The notes under the pieces were generated by a model. It was not told where the DNA came from. It made no database searches and worked only from the letters and a program-made list of their open reading frames with translations. This document shows, in pieces, positions 33,980 through 46,654 of a stretch of 64,000 nucleotides of DNA. Source of the stretch: Apophysomyces variabilis (Eukaryota > Mucoromycota > Mucoromycetes > Mucorales > Mucoraceae); NCBI GenBank assembly GCA_002749535.1, contig MZZL01000409.1, positions 488,962 to 552,961 of the forward strand. Reading direction: 5' to 3'. How positions within the stretch are numbered: position 1 is the stretch's first letter; every line of letters starts with the position of its first letter. The position numbers and the translations under genes are program-made.

Positions 33980-35197
33980 TCAGATTAAAGATACCCTAGT
34001 CCTTACAAGGCCTCCTCGGAAATTCTTCATTGGTTGGGGCAATTGTTGCAAACGCCGAAACGCTTCGTGTACGTGTTCAGGTTGTAACGGCGTTTGTTCC
34101 GTGCTCGGTAAGGAAAACAGACCATCACCTTCTCCAGGATCGTTGTCACGCTCGCCCTCATCATGTTGATTATCTGTTCGGCCCTTTTTTTTATCCCGCC
34201 TATCGTCTTCCTCCTCACGTTTACGCTTTACTACACTGGAATCCTCCTCTTTTTTTCCTGAAGCTTCAACTAAATCTCGTTTGATCTGAAGCGCAGTTGT
34301 CGTCAATTTTGATACCATCTCGTAAGTCAAGAAACCAAGACTGTCAACAATGTCGTCATTCGTCTTAACTTCTACAAACGAACTCATGCAGGCCCACTCC
34401 CGGAATCGTTTGCTTTTGCGGTAGGTAAATGAAGCCTGACGACATTCAGAATAATGTACATATTCCTCTCGTGTCATTGCACGTGTCACTTCGTCTGCAT
34501 CACGTAGACGTTGGATTGAATCATTGTATGCTTCGATCTCATCCTCATCTTCGTCTTCTTCCTCTGTATTACTTGATCGAACAATCATATCTGAAAACTG
34601 ATTGACAATCTCCCATGGCAATTTGATGATACTTCGATAGAGCTTGCCTAATTAAACAAGAGAAAAGAGAATGAAAGAGAGGGAGACAGAGAGATTAGAA
34701 GAATACGCTTCTACAATCATCGAAGTCTTTTATTTCTCTCTTCTTATAAATACCTGTATTTGTCTCTTCCACCATTTCTTCTACAGGGTCACCTGAAGCA
34801 TCCTTAGCATTCTTCCTTACGTCTTTCCAACTCAAGAATGACCGCAAACGATTGACCTTTGCACGGTCATGACGCATCAAGAAGATGAGATCCTCTGCAC
34901 TCAGGTACCGCGAATTCCGCCTAGCAGCCTGTGCAGTTGCTTGGATTATCTAACAAAAAATAACAGACAATGAGCACTCGTGCAGTGTCATTCACTTCCT
35001 TACAATTTCGATAACCTGCGAACGTATGATATCTTCCACTAGTAATGTTGTTTCTTGCAGAGGATCTGCTACTTCTCCAAAGACAAACATCATTTGTTGG
35101 ATTTCACTTTGAAATCTGTACTTTGACTATTCAGTTAATAAGGATGACGTTCTCATATGAAGACCGCTGTTCTTTGACTTACCCTCTTGGCCTCCAT
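33980..35197 (-). CDS. SPT3: SAGA complex histone-fold subunit SPT3
   Basis: Four exons (35183-35197, 35004-35126, 34754-34949, 33980-34647) give 333 aa. A 15-nt first exon (MEAKR) precedes the N-terminal histone fold: [20 protein letters not shown], then [20 protein letters not shown] and [20 protein letters not shown], which match Spt3 almost word for word; the [11 protein letters not shown] segment follows. The C-terminal half has a charged insert and the conserved ending [20 protein letters not shown] plus RTRVSLI. Spt3 pairs with Spt8 in SAGA and helps deliver TBP to promoters. It is followed on the same strand by a bromodomain gene, with no sign of shared transcription. Confidence 0.96.
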
Positions 35198-35371
35198 TTC
35201 AGCTCTATTCTTTTACGTTGTCTTCCTTGGCTGTCGATCGCTTCCCTTTAGAGCCAATCAGAAGATGGTAAAATATTTAGCTTCTGTGGCTTACAGAAAC
35301 AGGCTGCATATTGGCATCGCCAAGAAATCTGCCACAACCAAGAGATCTAAATTGTACATATTTATTGTACT

Positions 35372-37319
35372 TTACAATGCTTTGGCTTCTTTCTCTTTCA
35401 ATTCAAGAGCTTCTACTATAACTGGCACATCGACAACACCAAATTCCGTATCTATCTTTTCCCGGTCTTCATCCTTCAGGACCTCTTTCATGACATCCCA
35501 GGCGCCATGGGTGAGGTACCGTGCTTTTGCTTCTGTTTTCTCTTCTAATCCAAGCCCATCCACAAAATCCCAGATACTCTTCATATAGGCTTCTCCACAA
35601 TCGTCCGCATACAATGGATACACATAGTATGCATCTTGCGCGGTGTAAAACTTGCACGGATAATCTGTGCCCAATGTAGTAAAAGGACCATAGTTCGCAA
35701 AACAGGCTGCATGGACCAAATGCTTGTTTAACGACATATCATCATAGGTAGTAGGTCGGTTCAAGTAGAATGCAGATGGTAGCGCCTGACGATTCACGGT
35801 AGTGATTAACGGGGGATCAGCAAATGGCTTTTCTTGAGGCAATAAACTTGTCAGATTGGGCACTGAAAAGCAAACATATATGGTAAAACCAGCTACATAT
35901 ATATATATATATCATCTTCATTCTCTTACCTCCACCCACAGCATTTAGAGATCCGTCAGGGGCATAAATCACACCGGCCTCAGTTACTTTCTTTTTCTTC
36001 TTTTTCTTCGAATCCCGCGGCAAGATATTTGTGTCGACGCTAGTTTCCCGCGCCACCGTACTTTCAGAACCCTGTCGACCCGGCTTTCGCGGAGGTAAAC
36101 TATCCAGACCAAGGATGTCAACCTCTTCTTCTACTTTAACGAGCGGGTCCTTTTTGATGGAAGAGACAGATACATTGGACAATTTACGTGATATGCTATC
36201 TTGCCGTTTCTTTCCCTGCTTTATTTCCAGAGCCGGTGCAACATCGTATCCAACTGTTTTCTCTGCCCTCTCGATCGCTTTGACACCATAGCGTTGCAGT
36301 TTATCAGCACTTTTCCAGTAGATCGTGTCAGGTGCATTGTAGGTTTTTGCATTTGTCATTATCAGTAGGAAGTCGTCCCGAAACTGCTCCATATGATGAT
36401 ATTGTCCAGATTCGAGCTTCCTTCGCATCGTTGAAAAGTCCATAGGAGATTTGATAACAGTCAAATAGTCCCGCACGATTTTCGTGTCCACTGGTTCCAG
36501 GAAAAAGCCATAAGCGTCTCGTCTTCATAATATAGTTAGTTAAACTCTTCTATAAAACCATAGAATACAGTACTTTTCTAGAGTTTCCAGAAGCTTTTGG
36601 CAAACTTCTATCAAGTTTTTCTTTGGTAACTCAGCTGTCCGAGTAGGTAATGGTGCAACAACAGCACCTTTTATCGGTCTTGCACGTTTCTTATTCCTGT
36701 AATCCACTGCTTCTTGTATTTGGCTTGCATCTGTTGGATGATAGGATTGTGGATAGTCAGAAACATCCTTGCTGCTGTGACTGGTGCGATAAAGACTGTT
36801 GCTATTTTCGTCGTCATCGATATCCTCATTCTCTTCTTCATATCCAGCATCGTACGGTTCTTCTTTGATCGGTACTTCGCCATACCGTGGGCGCTTTTTG
36901 TGGTGTGTGCTTGGATGGATCTGTTGATCCTCCTCATTTTCTTGTTCTTGTTGCTCTTCCGCTTGTAGGAGAGCAAATGGTCGCTTTCCGCCCACTGGAA
37001 CATGATATGGCGTTGATTCGTCTTCTTCCTCATCGTCTTCATCGATATTCAGCTGCTCGCTTTCACGGCCGGAACGATGTTTGCGCGATTGATTGCTGGA
37101 ATCAAGCGTCCCATGCTCTTCATCCTGTTTCTTATGTCTATGTTTCCTATGGGATCGCTTTTTCTTATGTTTCTTCTTTTTGCGGTCTTCTTCTGATTTA
37201 ACATTAGACGGATTTAGCCGCAGCTTAAGCTTTATCCGTGGTAATTCGGGCTCATTTGGTTCATGAAAGTCGGAAAGATCGTTCTCGAAAGGCGATAGTT
37301 CAGGTGAGGATTTCGACAT
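35372..37319 (-). CDS. Bromodomain protein of the BRD7/BRD9 type
   Basis: Three exons (36574-37319, 35930-36522, 35372-35862) give 609 aa. The N-terminal third is Lys/Glu-rich with ELPRIKLKLRL near the start. The bromodomain spans roughly residues 235-340: VCQKLLETLEKRDAYGFFLE, PVDTKIVRDYLTVIKSPMDF, and FLLIMTNAKTYNAPDTIYWK, with the acetyl-lysine-binding Asn in the YNAPD loop. The C-terminal DUF3512-like part (SLLPQEKPFADPP..., YGPFTTLGTDYPCKFY) is specific to BRD7/9. Animal homologues are subunits of PBAF and ncBAF SWI/SNF remodellers; a fungal chromatin-remodelling role is inferred. Intron 1 falls inside the bromodomain and restores KRDAYGFF. Confidence 0.88.
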
Positions 37320-37876
37320 GCGCTGTTTGACTGCTAAAATGGTAGAAGAGGGAAGTTTGAAGATTGCCCAACACCTGATTGCGGATAATTAATCCGGAGA
37401 TTGAATGCTGCCAGAACCAGGATTTGCTTCTGCCATCTTTCACCAAGGTGAAAGAAATCTGAATTACCTGGGGCAACTATAAGCATCGTATGTGTTTGAT
37501 GATATAATATACTTGTGGGTAATATGTTGTCTAAGCTTTCCATGCATACACCTATAAATCACGCTAGATGTTTTAGCTTCAGCAGTATACATTGAGCGAT
37601 GTGAAGGATATCGACATTTTCTGATCCCAAACAAAACCTGTTAGCTGTGTAAATTAGAACGAATCATTTCTCTTTTTGTAGCAAGCACAGGATGCCATCG
37701 TCTTAAATTCTGTGTAATAATGAGCCAACCAGTTTACTAGTAACACAAATAGAAAATTAGGTTTGCGTGAAAACAACTTGCAGAGCGGCATATATCCATA
37801 TCGGTCTATGAAAGCAGTGGCCATATAGCAACTGGCTATCATGAGTTTTTATTCTTAGAGGCCCGTAATCACCCGT
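37320..37876. other. Intergenic region
   Basis: Separates the bromodomain gene start from the 3' end of the neurochondrin-like gene, both on the minus strand. No coding pattern was recognised. Confidence 0.5.
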
Positions 37877-39504
37877 TCATAGTTCATATCCCTCTTCTGC
37901 TAACCACAGTGCAACAATACGCATACTAGCCTGGGCAACCATGCTTTCTGCTAATTGCTCGTCCGTCTGACTTGTCTGCATAAATTGTAACAACTCCATC
38001 ACCACGTCCATCGTATCAGTAAGCGCAGTCCTGACTTTCAGTAACATTTCTGGATCCATCCCGCTTTCTTCCTTTTCGCTATAATGCGTTGACAAATAGT
38101 GGATCGCGCTTTCTAAAATTTCGAACAATACAGGTACAATTGTGTCTTGTCTCAGCTTCTTTTCTTCCTCCACAATATCACTCTTCCTTCCTTCGTAGAC
38201 TTCATGTAAATGATCATTGATATCATCGATCATGACGCGTGTTTCAACAGCCACTAAGTGAATTAGTAACGCTGGAAAATACGCGTCGGCATGTGCCTCG
38301 TCAGCACGATGGGCTAGTTTCTTTTCTTTCTGCTTCCGAGATTGTCTCGTTGCTTGCAAGGAGGCAAATAGCCAATCCGTACCAAAATACCGTAAAAGAC
38401 ATGCTGTTACTAACATGGCCTGGTCACGAACATTATCACCTGCTTCCTAATGAGCTTTCATGGTATGTTGCAATGTTTCACTTACCGACTTTGTTACTTA
38501 GGACTTGCCGTAATCCCGACCTTATGCTTCGTAGCCATGATATCGATGACTTCTCTGATTCATACTTAAATTTCTGCATAATCTGTAGCACAGAAATGAG
38601 TTAGCATCAACCATATCTCTTTCAACATATGGTACCTCTGATGGAACATCTGGTAATATCTGGCTTAGGATATCTAGCGCAGCGAATTTTAAGTGATTCT
38701 GGTCTTTGTTGAAGACATTGGAACATATGTCCATAATCGTCCTCAGAGAATATTTAAGAGCGGACGCCAGGCTTGGTACAGAACCATTGTGTAATTGATG
38801 ACATGCACGTGCATATACCGACTTGACTACCTGAACGCCTAGCTCTCTCTCCGCTTCTTTAACTTTGTAAATAAACTTTCCGCAGATAATGACCGTTAAT
38901 ACTCACTACTGTTAGATTCTGTGACAATCTCAAATATATTATTAAGTACGTCGGGATCAAGCATTCGGACAAGTCCTTCTTTGGTGACAGCTACGCATAA
39001 TAAGATATGCAAGGATTCCTTGGTCACATCTGTCGAATCGCTATGTGCCTATTAAATTTCCATGCATGAACTCGACTCATGTACATACTTTGGACTCAAA
39101 ACTGTCGAAACTGCCGGGATTCTGTCAGTCATTTGCTTCCTTGACGCCATATCTTCGTAACGAGCAAAACATGCTAGGATACTGACACCAATCTCTTTCA
39201 AAACCGATTGAGGGATTTCAGCATTGGGTTGTTCCGCTATAGTACATACTTGGTAAACAGGAGACATAGTTTAACTCTACCGTGATATTGACTCACAGCT
39301 ACGTAACAATCGCTCAATAAACCTGAAATTCATTCCATCGAAGACGCGCTGCACGGATGTTACGTCGTCTTGTTTCAGTAAACGCGGAAGAAGCATCATT
39401 CCAACAAACTTCGACTCGTCGGATGCCGACGGACTAATAAGCTCAAGACAGCGATCGATCTGGGCTTCTAGATCTTTATTGGAACTTGTGACATTACTTG
39501 ACAT
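37877..39504 (-). CDS. Neurochondrin-family (armadillo-like) protein
   Basis: Six exons (39297-39504, 39089-39236, 38907-39040, 38636-38862, 38486-38582, 37877-38442) give 459 aa. The N terminus (LEAQIDRCLELI... DESKFVGMMLLPRLLKQDD...FRFIERLL) and the next exon (SVLKEIGVSILACFARYEDM, then IPAVSTVL) follow the neurochondrin domain closely, as does the later RSGLRQVLSNKV and YFGTDWLFA. The whole protein is alpha-helical and leucine-rich, as in armadillo-like repeats. Neurochondrin is known as a cytoplasmic signalling and membrane-associated protein in animals; fungal members are uncharacterised. The start ATG at 39504 is followed by MSSNVTSSNKD; an earlier in-frame segment has no ATG. Confidence 0.8.
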
Positions 39505-41075
39505 GATTGCGATCGAAACCAAAGATCTCTCCGGAGACCCGCTGTAAGCCGAGATTAAAGCCCGATATCATACAAGCCACGAACCTCACTATAACCGTAT
39601 AAGTTATCAACGAGAGTTAGCAATATGAATTAAATGGTCTGCAAGATATTCAGCAATATAACAATGAAATATAAGATATGGGCTAGGCAAGACGAACAAA
39701 GGACAGTATCATTAAGACAAGATATCGGGGTATCAGGTCACTCTTTACCGTAATATTTGTTTCGATTTCCGCTTACCGAGAAGAGCTGAAATGTGCGACC
39801 TCCTGTTACGCATTTGCTCCCTAAACAAATGTCAAGCAGCTTCATAATCGCCTTATCATGAACCCTGGAATTGGGATAGCTTCTATGTTTCGTATCTAGC
39901 AAAATTAAAACAAAATTTACTGCTTAAAATTGAGGAACCTGTGGTATATATATATCAGTCCAAACAGTACTTACCTAGAGACTTTCACCTTATATAGGCA
40001 TTTTGTTAACTCTACTACAACAGAAATGACCATAGATGTCCAATCAGAATGGAATCTATAAAAAATAAAACATTCTTCCAGTGATCAAGGTTTGTAGATC
40101 ATGTCCCTGACTAATCATTCGCTCCTAAAAAGATCAAAGCAAGTAAGCAAGGCAAGTTACTCGTGCACAGTTAGTAAACTACAGTATAATGTAATAGTTT
40201 CACTACAGCAATAACACGTAGATTTATACAAAACTCCAAAAAGGTTATGTGGTGACAGACGTGCCTTGTGATTGTCAGGATACATTAGATGGCGTTTGAT
40301 TGCCACTACTTTAGACAACAGCTTTTGAGGCAAGAATAACTCCCGCACAATTGTGTGTAACGGAGCGCAGGCTCACATATCATCCAGCTTAGAAAAAAAA
40401 ACAATAAATCTACTTAGCTTTATAACATACTATGCTGTGTTGTTGTAAATATGACGGTTTCTAATAAAGTATTCTTACCATTTGTGAATTGACTGACAGG
40501 TCGAGAAGGTTTCAATTACTGCGCAAATAAAATTTGCTACTGCTTTTAGCATTCATAGAAGGCACCAACATTGAAGACTTAATTATCCTGTTTTTCACCT
40601 TCCGATCATGTTGGTGTACCAAAGGTACACTTCTTTGCGAGCAAATACAAAGGATCTGATGGCTTAGACCGTCTAAGCAAGGGAATATTCAACAATAGGG
40701 TTGTTGCAAGTTTGGTACATGTCTTTTGCAGCGGGCATGTCCATATGGACTTAGTTGGATGCTGTAGGTAGCACAAGAGCATATTCCGTGTAACGAATCA
40801 AGCGTAGGCAGGCAAATTACCAAAAAAGTCGAATAGCATAGCGAAATTCAGTGACGCCTTGTGATACTGGCTACATTGGTGCTTCTCGAATGAGGTCAAT
40901 AGCAATCTATTTAAACAGCTAAGATGGTTGGCTGTCGCTTTTCTGGGGCATGTGACGGGAGAAAAAAATCAAAAGAAAAAACATATGGCGCGCAACTCTT
41001 TTCTCTTTCTGCAAGTCCTTTTGTTCTCTCCTGGTTTGAAACGCTCTTTAAGCAGTGCTTGGTTCATTCCTCTCA
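39505..41075. other. 1.6-kb divergent intergenic region
   Basis: Lies between the starts of the neurochondrin-like and Zds1-like genes. It contains two perfect inverted repeats at 40.6 kb, listed separately. A 63-aa minus-strand frame at 40157-40348 is not supported. Confidence 0.5.
40614..40678. repeat. Pair of perfect short palindromes
   Basis: GTGTACC-AAA-GGTACAC occupies 40614-40630 (7-bp arms) and GCTTAGAC-C-GTCTAAGC occupies 40662-40678 (8-bp arms). The centres are 48 bp apart. They lie in the divergent promoter region, roughly 400 bp upstream of the Zds1-like start. Binding sites for dimeric regulators or remnants of inverted-repeat elements are both possible. Confidence 0.55.
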
Positions 41076-42963
41076 ATGATGACCATCACCCATATGGACA
41101 ATACATTGTCTATTGTAACCGACAAGAGCGACTTTATCCATACCATAGATCGGCATGACAAACCCAACCCTTACTTAAATACACTGTCCTTTGACCAACT
41201 ACAACCCTCATCTCAGTCATCGGCAACTGCACCGTATGAAGAAGCACCAAATACCTTTCCAGAAGATACAAAGGAGATAGCAGCTAACACATCCACTCTC
41301 ATATGGTAAGTCCTTCGGCCTGATTACCGAACGACAGAAAAACTGAACTCAATTAGGGTTCCTGCGGACAAACACCCGCAAATTGCACCCAGCGAATTTT
41401 CGGAATGGATAAGAACAAACGGAACCGACCCTCTGAGACGTGCATCCAAAGTACGTAGAAAGAAATCCCAGCTATCTGTATCCCATACGTCAGAAGACGA
41501 GAAAGACGATGCTGAATCAACAGACGAGGAAAAGCTATCAATTAAAACAAGAAGAACCTCTTCAAAGAAAAGAAATGATGAATCTCTAACAATTATCAGA
41601 GAAGAAGGTAAGGTGATAATATTATAAGGTTACTTAATCCTAACTGTTTAGCATAGATGGAGACTCGCAAAGCCATGCGCTCGATGGACATACCGCATCA
41701 AACGACGATTCGCCAGTACTAGCTCCACAGCAGAGTCGTTCATTGCTTCGCCGTTCGGCATTATCAAGCAGAAGAGGGGTTCGACGAACGTCAATTAATG
41801 AAGCAGAGCGTAAAAGACGTGGCGATCAGGACAGCAAACACACCATAGAGGAAGTAGATGATATCGAAAATACAGAGCTTCCAACAGCAACACCGGCAGG
41901 AGGAGTTCGTCTATATGATAGACCAGTCAGTATAAGCGAATGGATCGACCTGGGTAGCGCTAGTTTTTCGTCGGATGATTCGCAACAAGGGATCCTTTCA
42001 CGCGTTCATGACGCCGAAACATTGCTGTTCCCTCAAATTCTAGAAGATTGTACTAAGGAGAAAGAGGAGGAAGAGAAGCAACCTACCTTGAAAATAGAAA
42101 AACAAATTGAGCCTTCAGAGAAATCTCCTGAACTGGTTCCTGAAAAACCGCTAACAACAGAGGAATCATCCGCGGATCGACCAAGTTTGAACCAGTCAGG
42201 GACGGGATTGACGCCGATCAAACATTCAAAGAAGGAAAAAAAACTGTCTTGGCTGGTAGGACTGCTTCACGAAAAGAAGGTTCGATCCTCATTGCGTCGA
42301 GTCGACGATGAACGGACAAATAAAGCAACAAAACCAGTAAACGAAAAGAAATCGAATCTTTCGCATGTCAATTGCGCACCATCATCAATTGACTCACCTA
42401 GAAAGCCTAGTTTGGTTTTTTTATTTACCAGGTCGTTGTCAATGAAATCATTATCTCCTAAATGTATCTCCAGAACAACAGAAAGGGAGTCTGTGGCGAA
42501 GAAGCGGACCAGCAGGCTGGATATCACACCACAGTATATCAACGCATATCGACTCCCAATCCATGTTGAACGTGCTATATATCGTCTTTCACATATGAAG
42601 CTTTCAAGTCCACGTCGTCCCTTACATCATCAAGTCCTTATATCGAATTTTATGTTCTGGTATCTTTCCATCGATCATACACAGTCCCAAGCGCCTATGG
42701 AAGATGTTCCCTCTGAACCTGAAACTAAAAAAAGTGCGATGAATCGAATATTCTTCTCCGCCAGAAAGCGCCGCGATGATGGAATGCCTCGAAACAATGC
42801 ACCCCGTTCTCCCAACAACAGTTCCAATGCCACTGGTGCAACATCACTCCGAAAATCTTTGAATGCTGCCAATCTGAAACAGCATCGACGACAGGTGCAA
42901 TTCGAGAGTGACGATGATGATGATGATGATGATAACGTTCCCTTGAAATATTACAAGAAATAG
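41076..42963 (+). CDS. Z
   Basis: Zds1-family protein with C-terminal Zds domain. Three exons (41076-41305, 41357-41607, 41657-42963) give 595 aa. Near residue 77 the protein has WVPADKHPQIAPSEFSEWI, the conserved N-terminal motif of Zds-like proteins. The middle is disordered and Ser/Arg/Glu-rich. The C-terminal Zds_C domain (about residues 455-500) reads ITPQYINAYRLPIHVERAIY and RLSHMKLSSPRRPLHHQVLI, ending SNFMFWYLSI. In yeast Zds1/Zds2 bind the PP2A-Cdc55 subunit and regulate mitotic entry and polarity; nearly all other regions are poorly conserved. A poly-Asp run (DDDDDDDD) precedes the terminal VPLKYYKK. The ATG at 41076 is followed directly by a second ATG. The next gene downstream, same strand, is a PP1/Ppz-type phosphatase. 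Confidence 0.85.
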
Positions 42964-43126
42964 CCGATACCCCCCTCCTCTTCTGTTTTATTTAAGATTT
43001 TTTTATTACCAGCACATTGTTATTGTTCTTTCTGTTTCAATAGACGCCCTGGGACCATGAGGTTGTTTTCGGGTTTATAACCCAGAAATTTTAGTGGTTT
43101 TCCGTTTCTTCTTTCGCTAACAAGAC

Positions 43127-44634
43127 ATGGGTAATATTGCCTCCAAGAAAAATGGAGGAAAAGAACGACGAAATAACAAAGCCAAGAGTATGCCAGTGGT
43201 TCCCAGACTAGAACTACCGGAAAATGAGCACAGCACCAATACGATGCATTCTGTCAACTCCATACTCATCTCGCAACGGAATTCGTTACCAGCATCCGTT
43301 GCCATTGGCAATAACTCCCCCGTGCCTCGCCTAACCCCAGAGTATCCCATTCAGGGCGATGAGGAAGAAAGTACCGTCCATGCAAGCGATGCTTTTCATG
43401 GCAAGGTTGAGAACCCACAGCAACACAAACTATTGGCGACCTCCGACATATGGCCCCCTCAGAAAAAAGTGGGTGATGCAGAGACCAACAATCACCAGCT
43501 GACCGTGGGATCTGTCAATCAACTTACGATACATTCGAACGCAAGCACTTACACCACCACACAAATTGATGAATATATCCACCGATTGCTTCAAGCAGGC
43601 TATGCATGTAAAACCTCGAGGCAATTATGTTTAAGAAACTCTGAAGTTTTGGCTGTTTGTCAAGGAGCTATGGAGATTTTCCTAAGTCAACCGGTACGGT
43701 TGTTTCTTCCTTTGTTGCTTTGTTATTCACATTTATGCCATCTTAGACTTTATTGGAGCTGAGTGCACCGGTCAAGATTGTCGGCGATACCCATGGTCAA
43801 TATACCGACTTGATCCGTCTGTTTGAGATGGGCGGGTTTCCACCTAGCAGTAATTATTTGTTCCTTGGTGACTACGTTGATCGAGGCAAACAAAGTCTCG
43901 AGACATTTTTATTACTTCTATGTTACAAAATCAAGTTTCCCGAGAACTTTTTCCTTTTGCGAGGCAACCACGAGTGCGCCAATGTGACTAAAGGTAACCC
44001 ATCATAAATTAGAATTTTACTAGTATGGTATCATAGCCAAAAAAGGGATAAAAGTAACCATAATTTGGTTTTCTGTCATATAGTGTATGGCTTCTATGAC
44101 GAGTGCAAACGCAGGCTGAGCCCAAAAATGTGGAGAACGTTCGTGGACGTGTTTAATACGTTGCCGATCGCTGCATTGGTCGCTGGAAAAATATTTTGTG
44201 TTCATGGGGGTTTATCCCCTTCGTTACACAGTATGGATGCTATTCGCAGTATCCAACGACCGACCGATGTGCCTGATTATGGTCTTTTGAACGATCTGCT
44301 ATGGTCGGATCCATCGGATGCCACGAATGATTGGGAGGAAAACGAACGTGGCGTATCCTATTGCTTCGGCAAAAAAGTGCTTAATGACTTTTTAGCCAGA
44401 TTCGACTTGGATCTTGTTTGTCGAGCTCATATGGTTGTGGAAGATGGTTACGAGTTCTTCAACGAACGTACACTGGTTACTGTTTTCTCGGCGCCCAATT
44501 ACTGCGGCGAGTTCGATAATTTCGGTGCTATTATGAGCGTCAACGAGGAGTTGCTGTGCAGCTTCGAATTGTTGACTCCAGCTGATCACCCTCTTGCAAA
44601 GGAAAGAGCCAAGAAGAACAAACAAGCGCCGTAG
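43127..44634 (+). CDS. Serine/threonine protein phosphatase, Ppz/PP1 type
   Basis: Three exons (43127-43693, 43747-43993, 44084-44634) give 454 aa. The N-terminal ~140 residues are a non-catalytic, Ser/Asn-rich extension starting MGNIASKK, a consensus N-myristoylation signal as in Ppz1. The catalytic domain carries every metal and catalytic motif of the PPP family: [50 protein letters not shown] and [12 protein letters not shown]. Differences from PP1 include TK rather than the usual IN/NR after GNHECA, and GAIM near the end. Ppz enzymes regulate cation homeostasis and cell-wall integrity in yeast and are inhibited by Hal3 and Ypi1. A Ypi1-type inhibitor gene is at 3713. Confidence 0.9.
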
Positions 44635-45136
44635 GAAAACATCGCATGGCAAGAGGTATCTCATAGTAACACAAGCAATTTCCCTTCCATCCCACACGGA
44701 CAGTGATAGACACCTCGTATTTGATTTCTCCTCCATTCAACATATATATTACACACGCACACGCACAATACGGACCTATATATTCCCTGTAAATCCACTT
44801 GTTTTCTTCCTTTGCTTTTTGTATTACATAGATGGATTTTTTTTTCTTAGAGACATTTATAATATATAATCGATCGTATAACAACAATGTGTCAAAAAGC
44901 CTATAAAACCATGGTGTGCACGGCTCGTGTAATAAATGAAAATATGCGGCTCCGTAAAAGTGGAAAACTTCATAGATGTATATTGTTGCCAAGTCGCTTT
45001 CCTGGAGTTAAAAAGAGCAGAACAATAAGATGTCGCATTGCCTGAGATGGATGCCGTGTTCAAAGATCATCGATGTGTTACAGTACATTTATGTAGCAAT
45101 GATGGTTGGTCTTTGAAGATCAATTAAATATGGTAG
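44635..45136. other. Convergent intergenic region
   Basis: Shared 3' flank of the Ppz-type and Pex24-domain genes. It has AT-rich stretches including atataatatataatcg near 44860 and an AATAAA near 44930. No gene was seen. Confidence 0.5.
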
Positions 45137-46654
45137 TCATGTTCGTGACACAACGATGCTCTTCCATACAGCCTCACGTTTTTTCTCTCCAGTCGAAGAA
45201 CGTCGCTCAGATTGTCTGCGCTTGGCTGACGATGTCCTTGAGCGCCATCCGTCAATCGCAGAATTTACACTCACAGAAGAGTGTGTTGGGCTTGTTGGAG
45301 GTAATCCAGTGCTTTGGCTCCGTCTTGGTGCCGGTTTTTCTTCAACACTGATGATACTGGGTCGGGATGCGTTTGCAGAAGGAGAAGTTAATTCATCATC
45401 AGAAAATACAGTATTACTAAGAGCGGATATTGGAGATGTAAGACGATCTTGAGAATGATTCCTTGCCAACTTCAACAACAACGATGCAGCTCTGCTCTTT
45501 GCAGGTTCCGATGGGTTTGTTGCTTCAGAAACTGTCTGTATCTGGTCCCTGGTCTCCCACTGTTGCGATTGCGGTGGCACTTCCACTCGATAATCCACTT
45601 TCGCAAGCCGTATCCATCGGCGACGGCGCGTGGACATCCATCCTTTTGGCTTACCGTCAAACAAGTCCCAGGAGGCCGTGCCATATTCCCAGCCAAGATC
45701 ATCAACGTCGCTATCTAGATCAAGGCGCCAATCATGATCGACCCATATCCATGTCCATATCCTTTTCCAACCATAGTCGTGTCGTTGTGGATCAGAAACC
45801 AGTATTTCCAATGGTGCTGGTAAAGTAAATCGAGACTTTGGCTGAATCGTTTCACTAGCTTCATCCGACCATGGCGCGCGTTCAAAGGATAACGGGGCAT
45901 CCCATTGTCCGAAAGGCGTCAATCGCTGTCATTCACGCAAACAAAGAAATTTGATCAATTCTTCCGATAAAAGGTTTACCCGTTAGAACCCGAACCCCTT
46001 ATCTACCTGATTCTCATACAATACAAATGCGAATGTATCCTGCTGTGAATGACCATGTACTGCTTTCTGTCGGTACTCCTCGGCCCATTGCAGCAAAGGT
46101 CGACGTTTGCCTTGCCGCATTGGTCCAATAAATACAGTTGCCAGAATGGAATGGAGTAGTGTACGTTGAAAGTATTTTCTTAGCAACGTTATGTACGGAC
46201 TCCACCAGGTTATCCCCAATGTACCAATGACAAGCATGATATGATGTGTTTCGACGATTTGATGCGCAGAAATCCAGAATATGTAAAAATAAAGCATTAT
46301 CATGAATGCCTGGCGCGTCTCCGCTGAACTATTCCACTCAAGGTAGCTAAACAAGACTTCCAATTTGTTTTCAATTATTGGTAGAGCATCCAGAACCTGC
46401 TGGCGGCCGGCTGATTTGGATTTAGCAGCTGTCAAGTCAATGTCCTTCTTTTCAGGTTGAAGGGTCCATAAGAGGGGTATTAACGGAAATACGTAGATAA
46501 TGAAAAACCAAAAGCGAAAACATAAGAGCCACCAAGCGACCAGTAGTAACCATGACCGACGCGGAGACTTCCAAGTCAGGCCCTCATGGAGGTATTGTAG
46601 CACTTTGGTTCCCGTAATAAGTCGATTGATGTTTATGAATGATTCAGTGGACAT
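45137..46654 (-). CDS. Peroxisomal membrane protein with Pex24 and dysferlin-type domains (Pex23/Pex24/Pex30 class)
   Basis: Two exons (46007-46654, 45137-45925) give 478 aa. The start MSTESFININRLITGTKVLQ is followed by TWKSPRRSWLLLVAWWLL, hydrophobic hairpins at about residues 30-65 and 130-170, and then FAFVLYENQ/RLTPFGQWDAPLSF, where the intron lies. The dysferlin repeat is clear around residues 265-320: GWKRIWTWIWVDHDW, DLGWEYG, and RRRRWIRLAKV, with the Trp-rich aromatic and Arg pairs typical of DysF. The C-terminal 150 residues are Ser-rich and disordered. Pex23/24/28-32 proteins sit at ER-peroxisome contacts and control peroxisome size and number; the exact orthologue cannot be assigned. 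Confidence 0.85.

Noticed and set aside
40157..40348. 63-aa minus-strand frame as a small gene
   Set aside because: No family, no start context, and no conservation hint; it lies in a divergent intergenic region.
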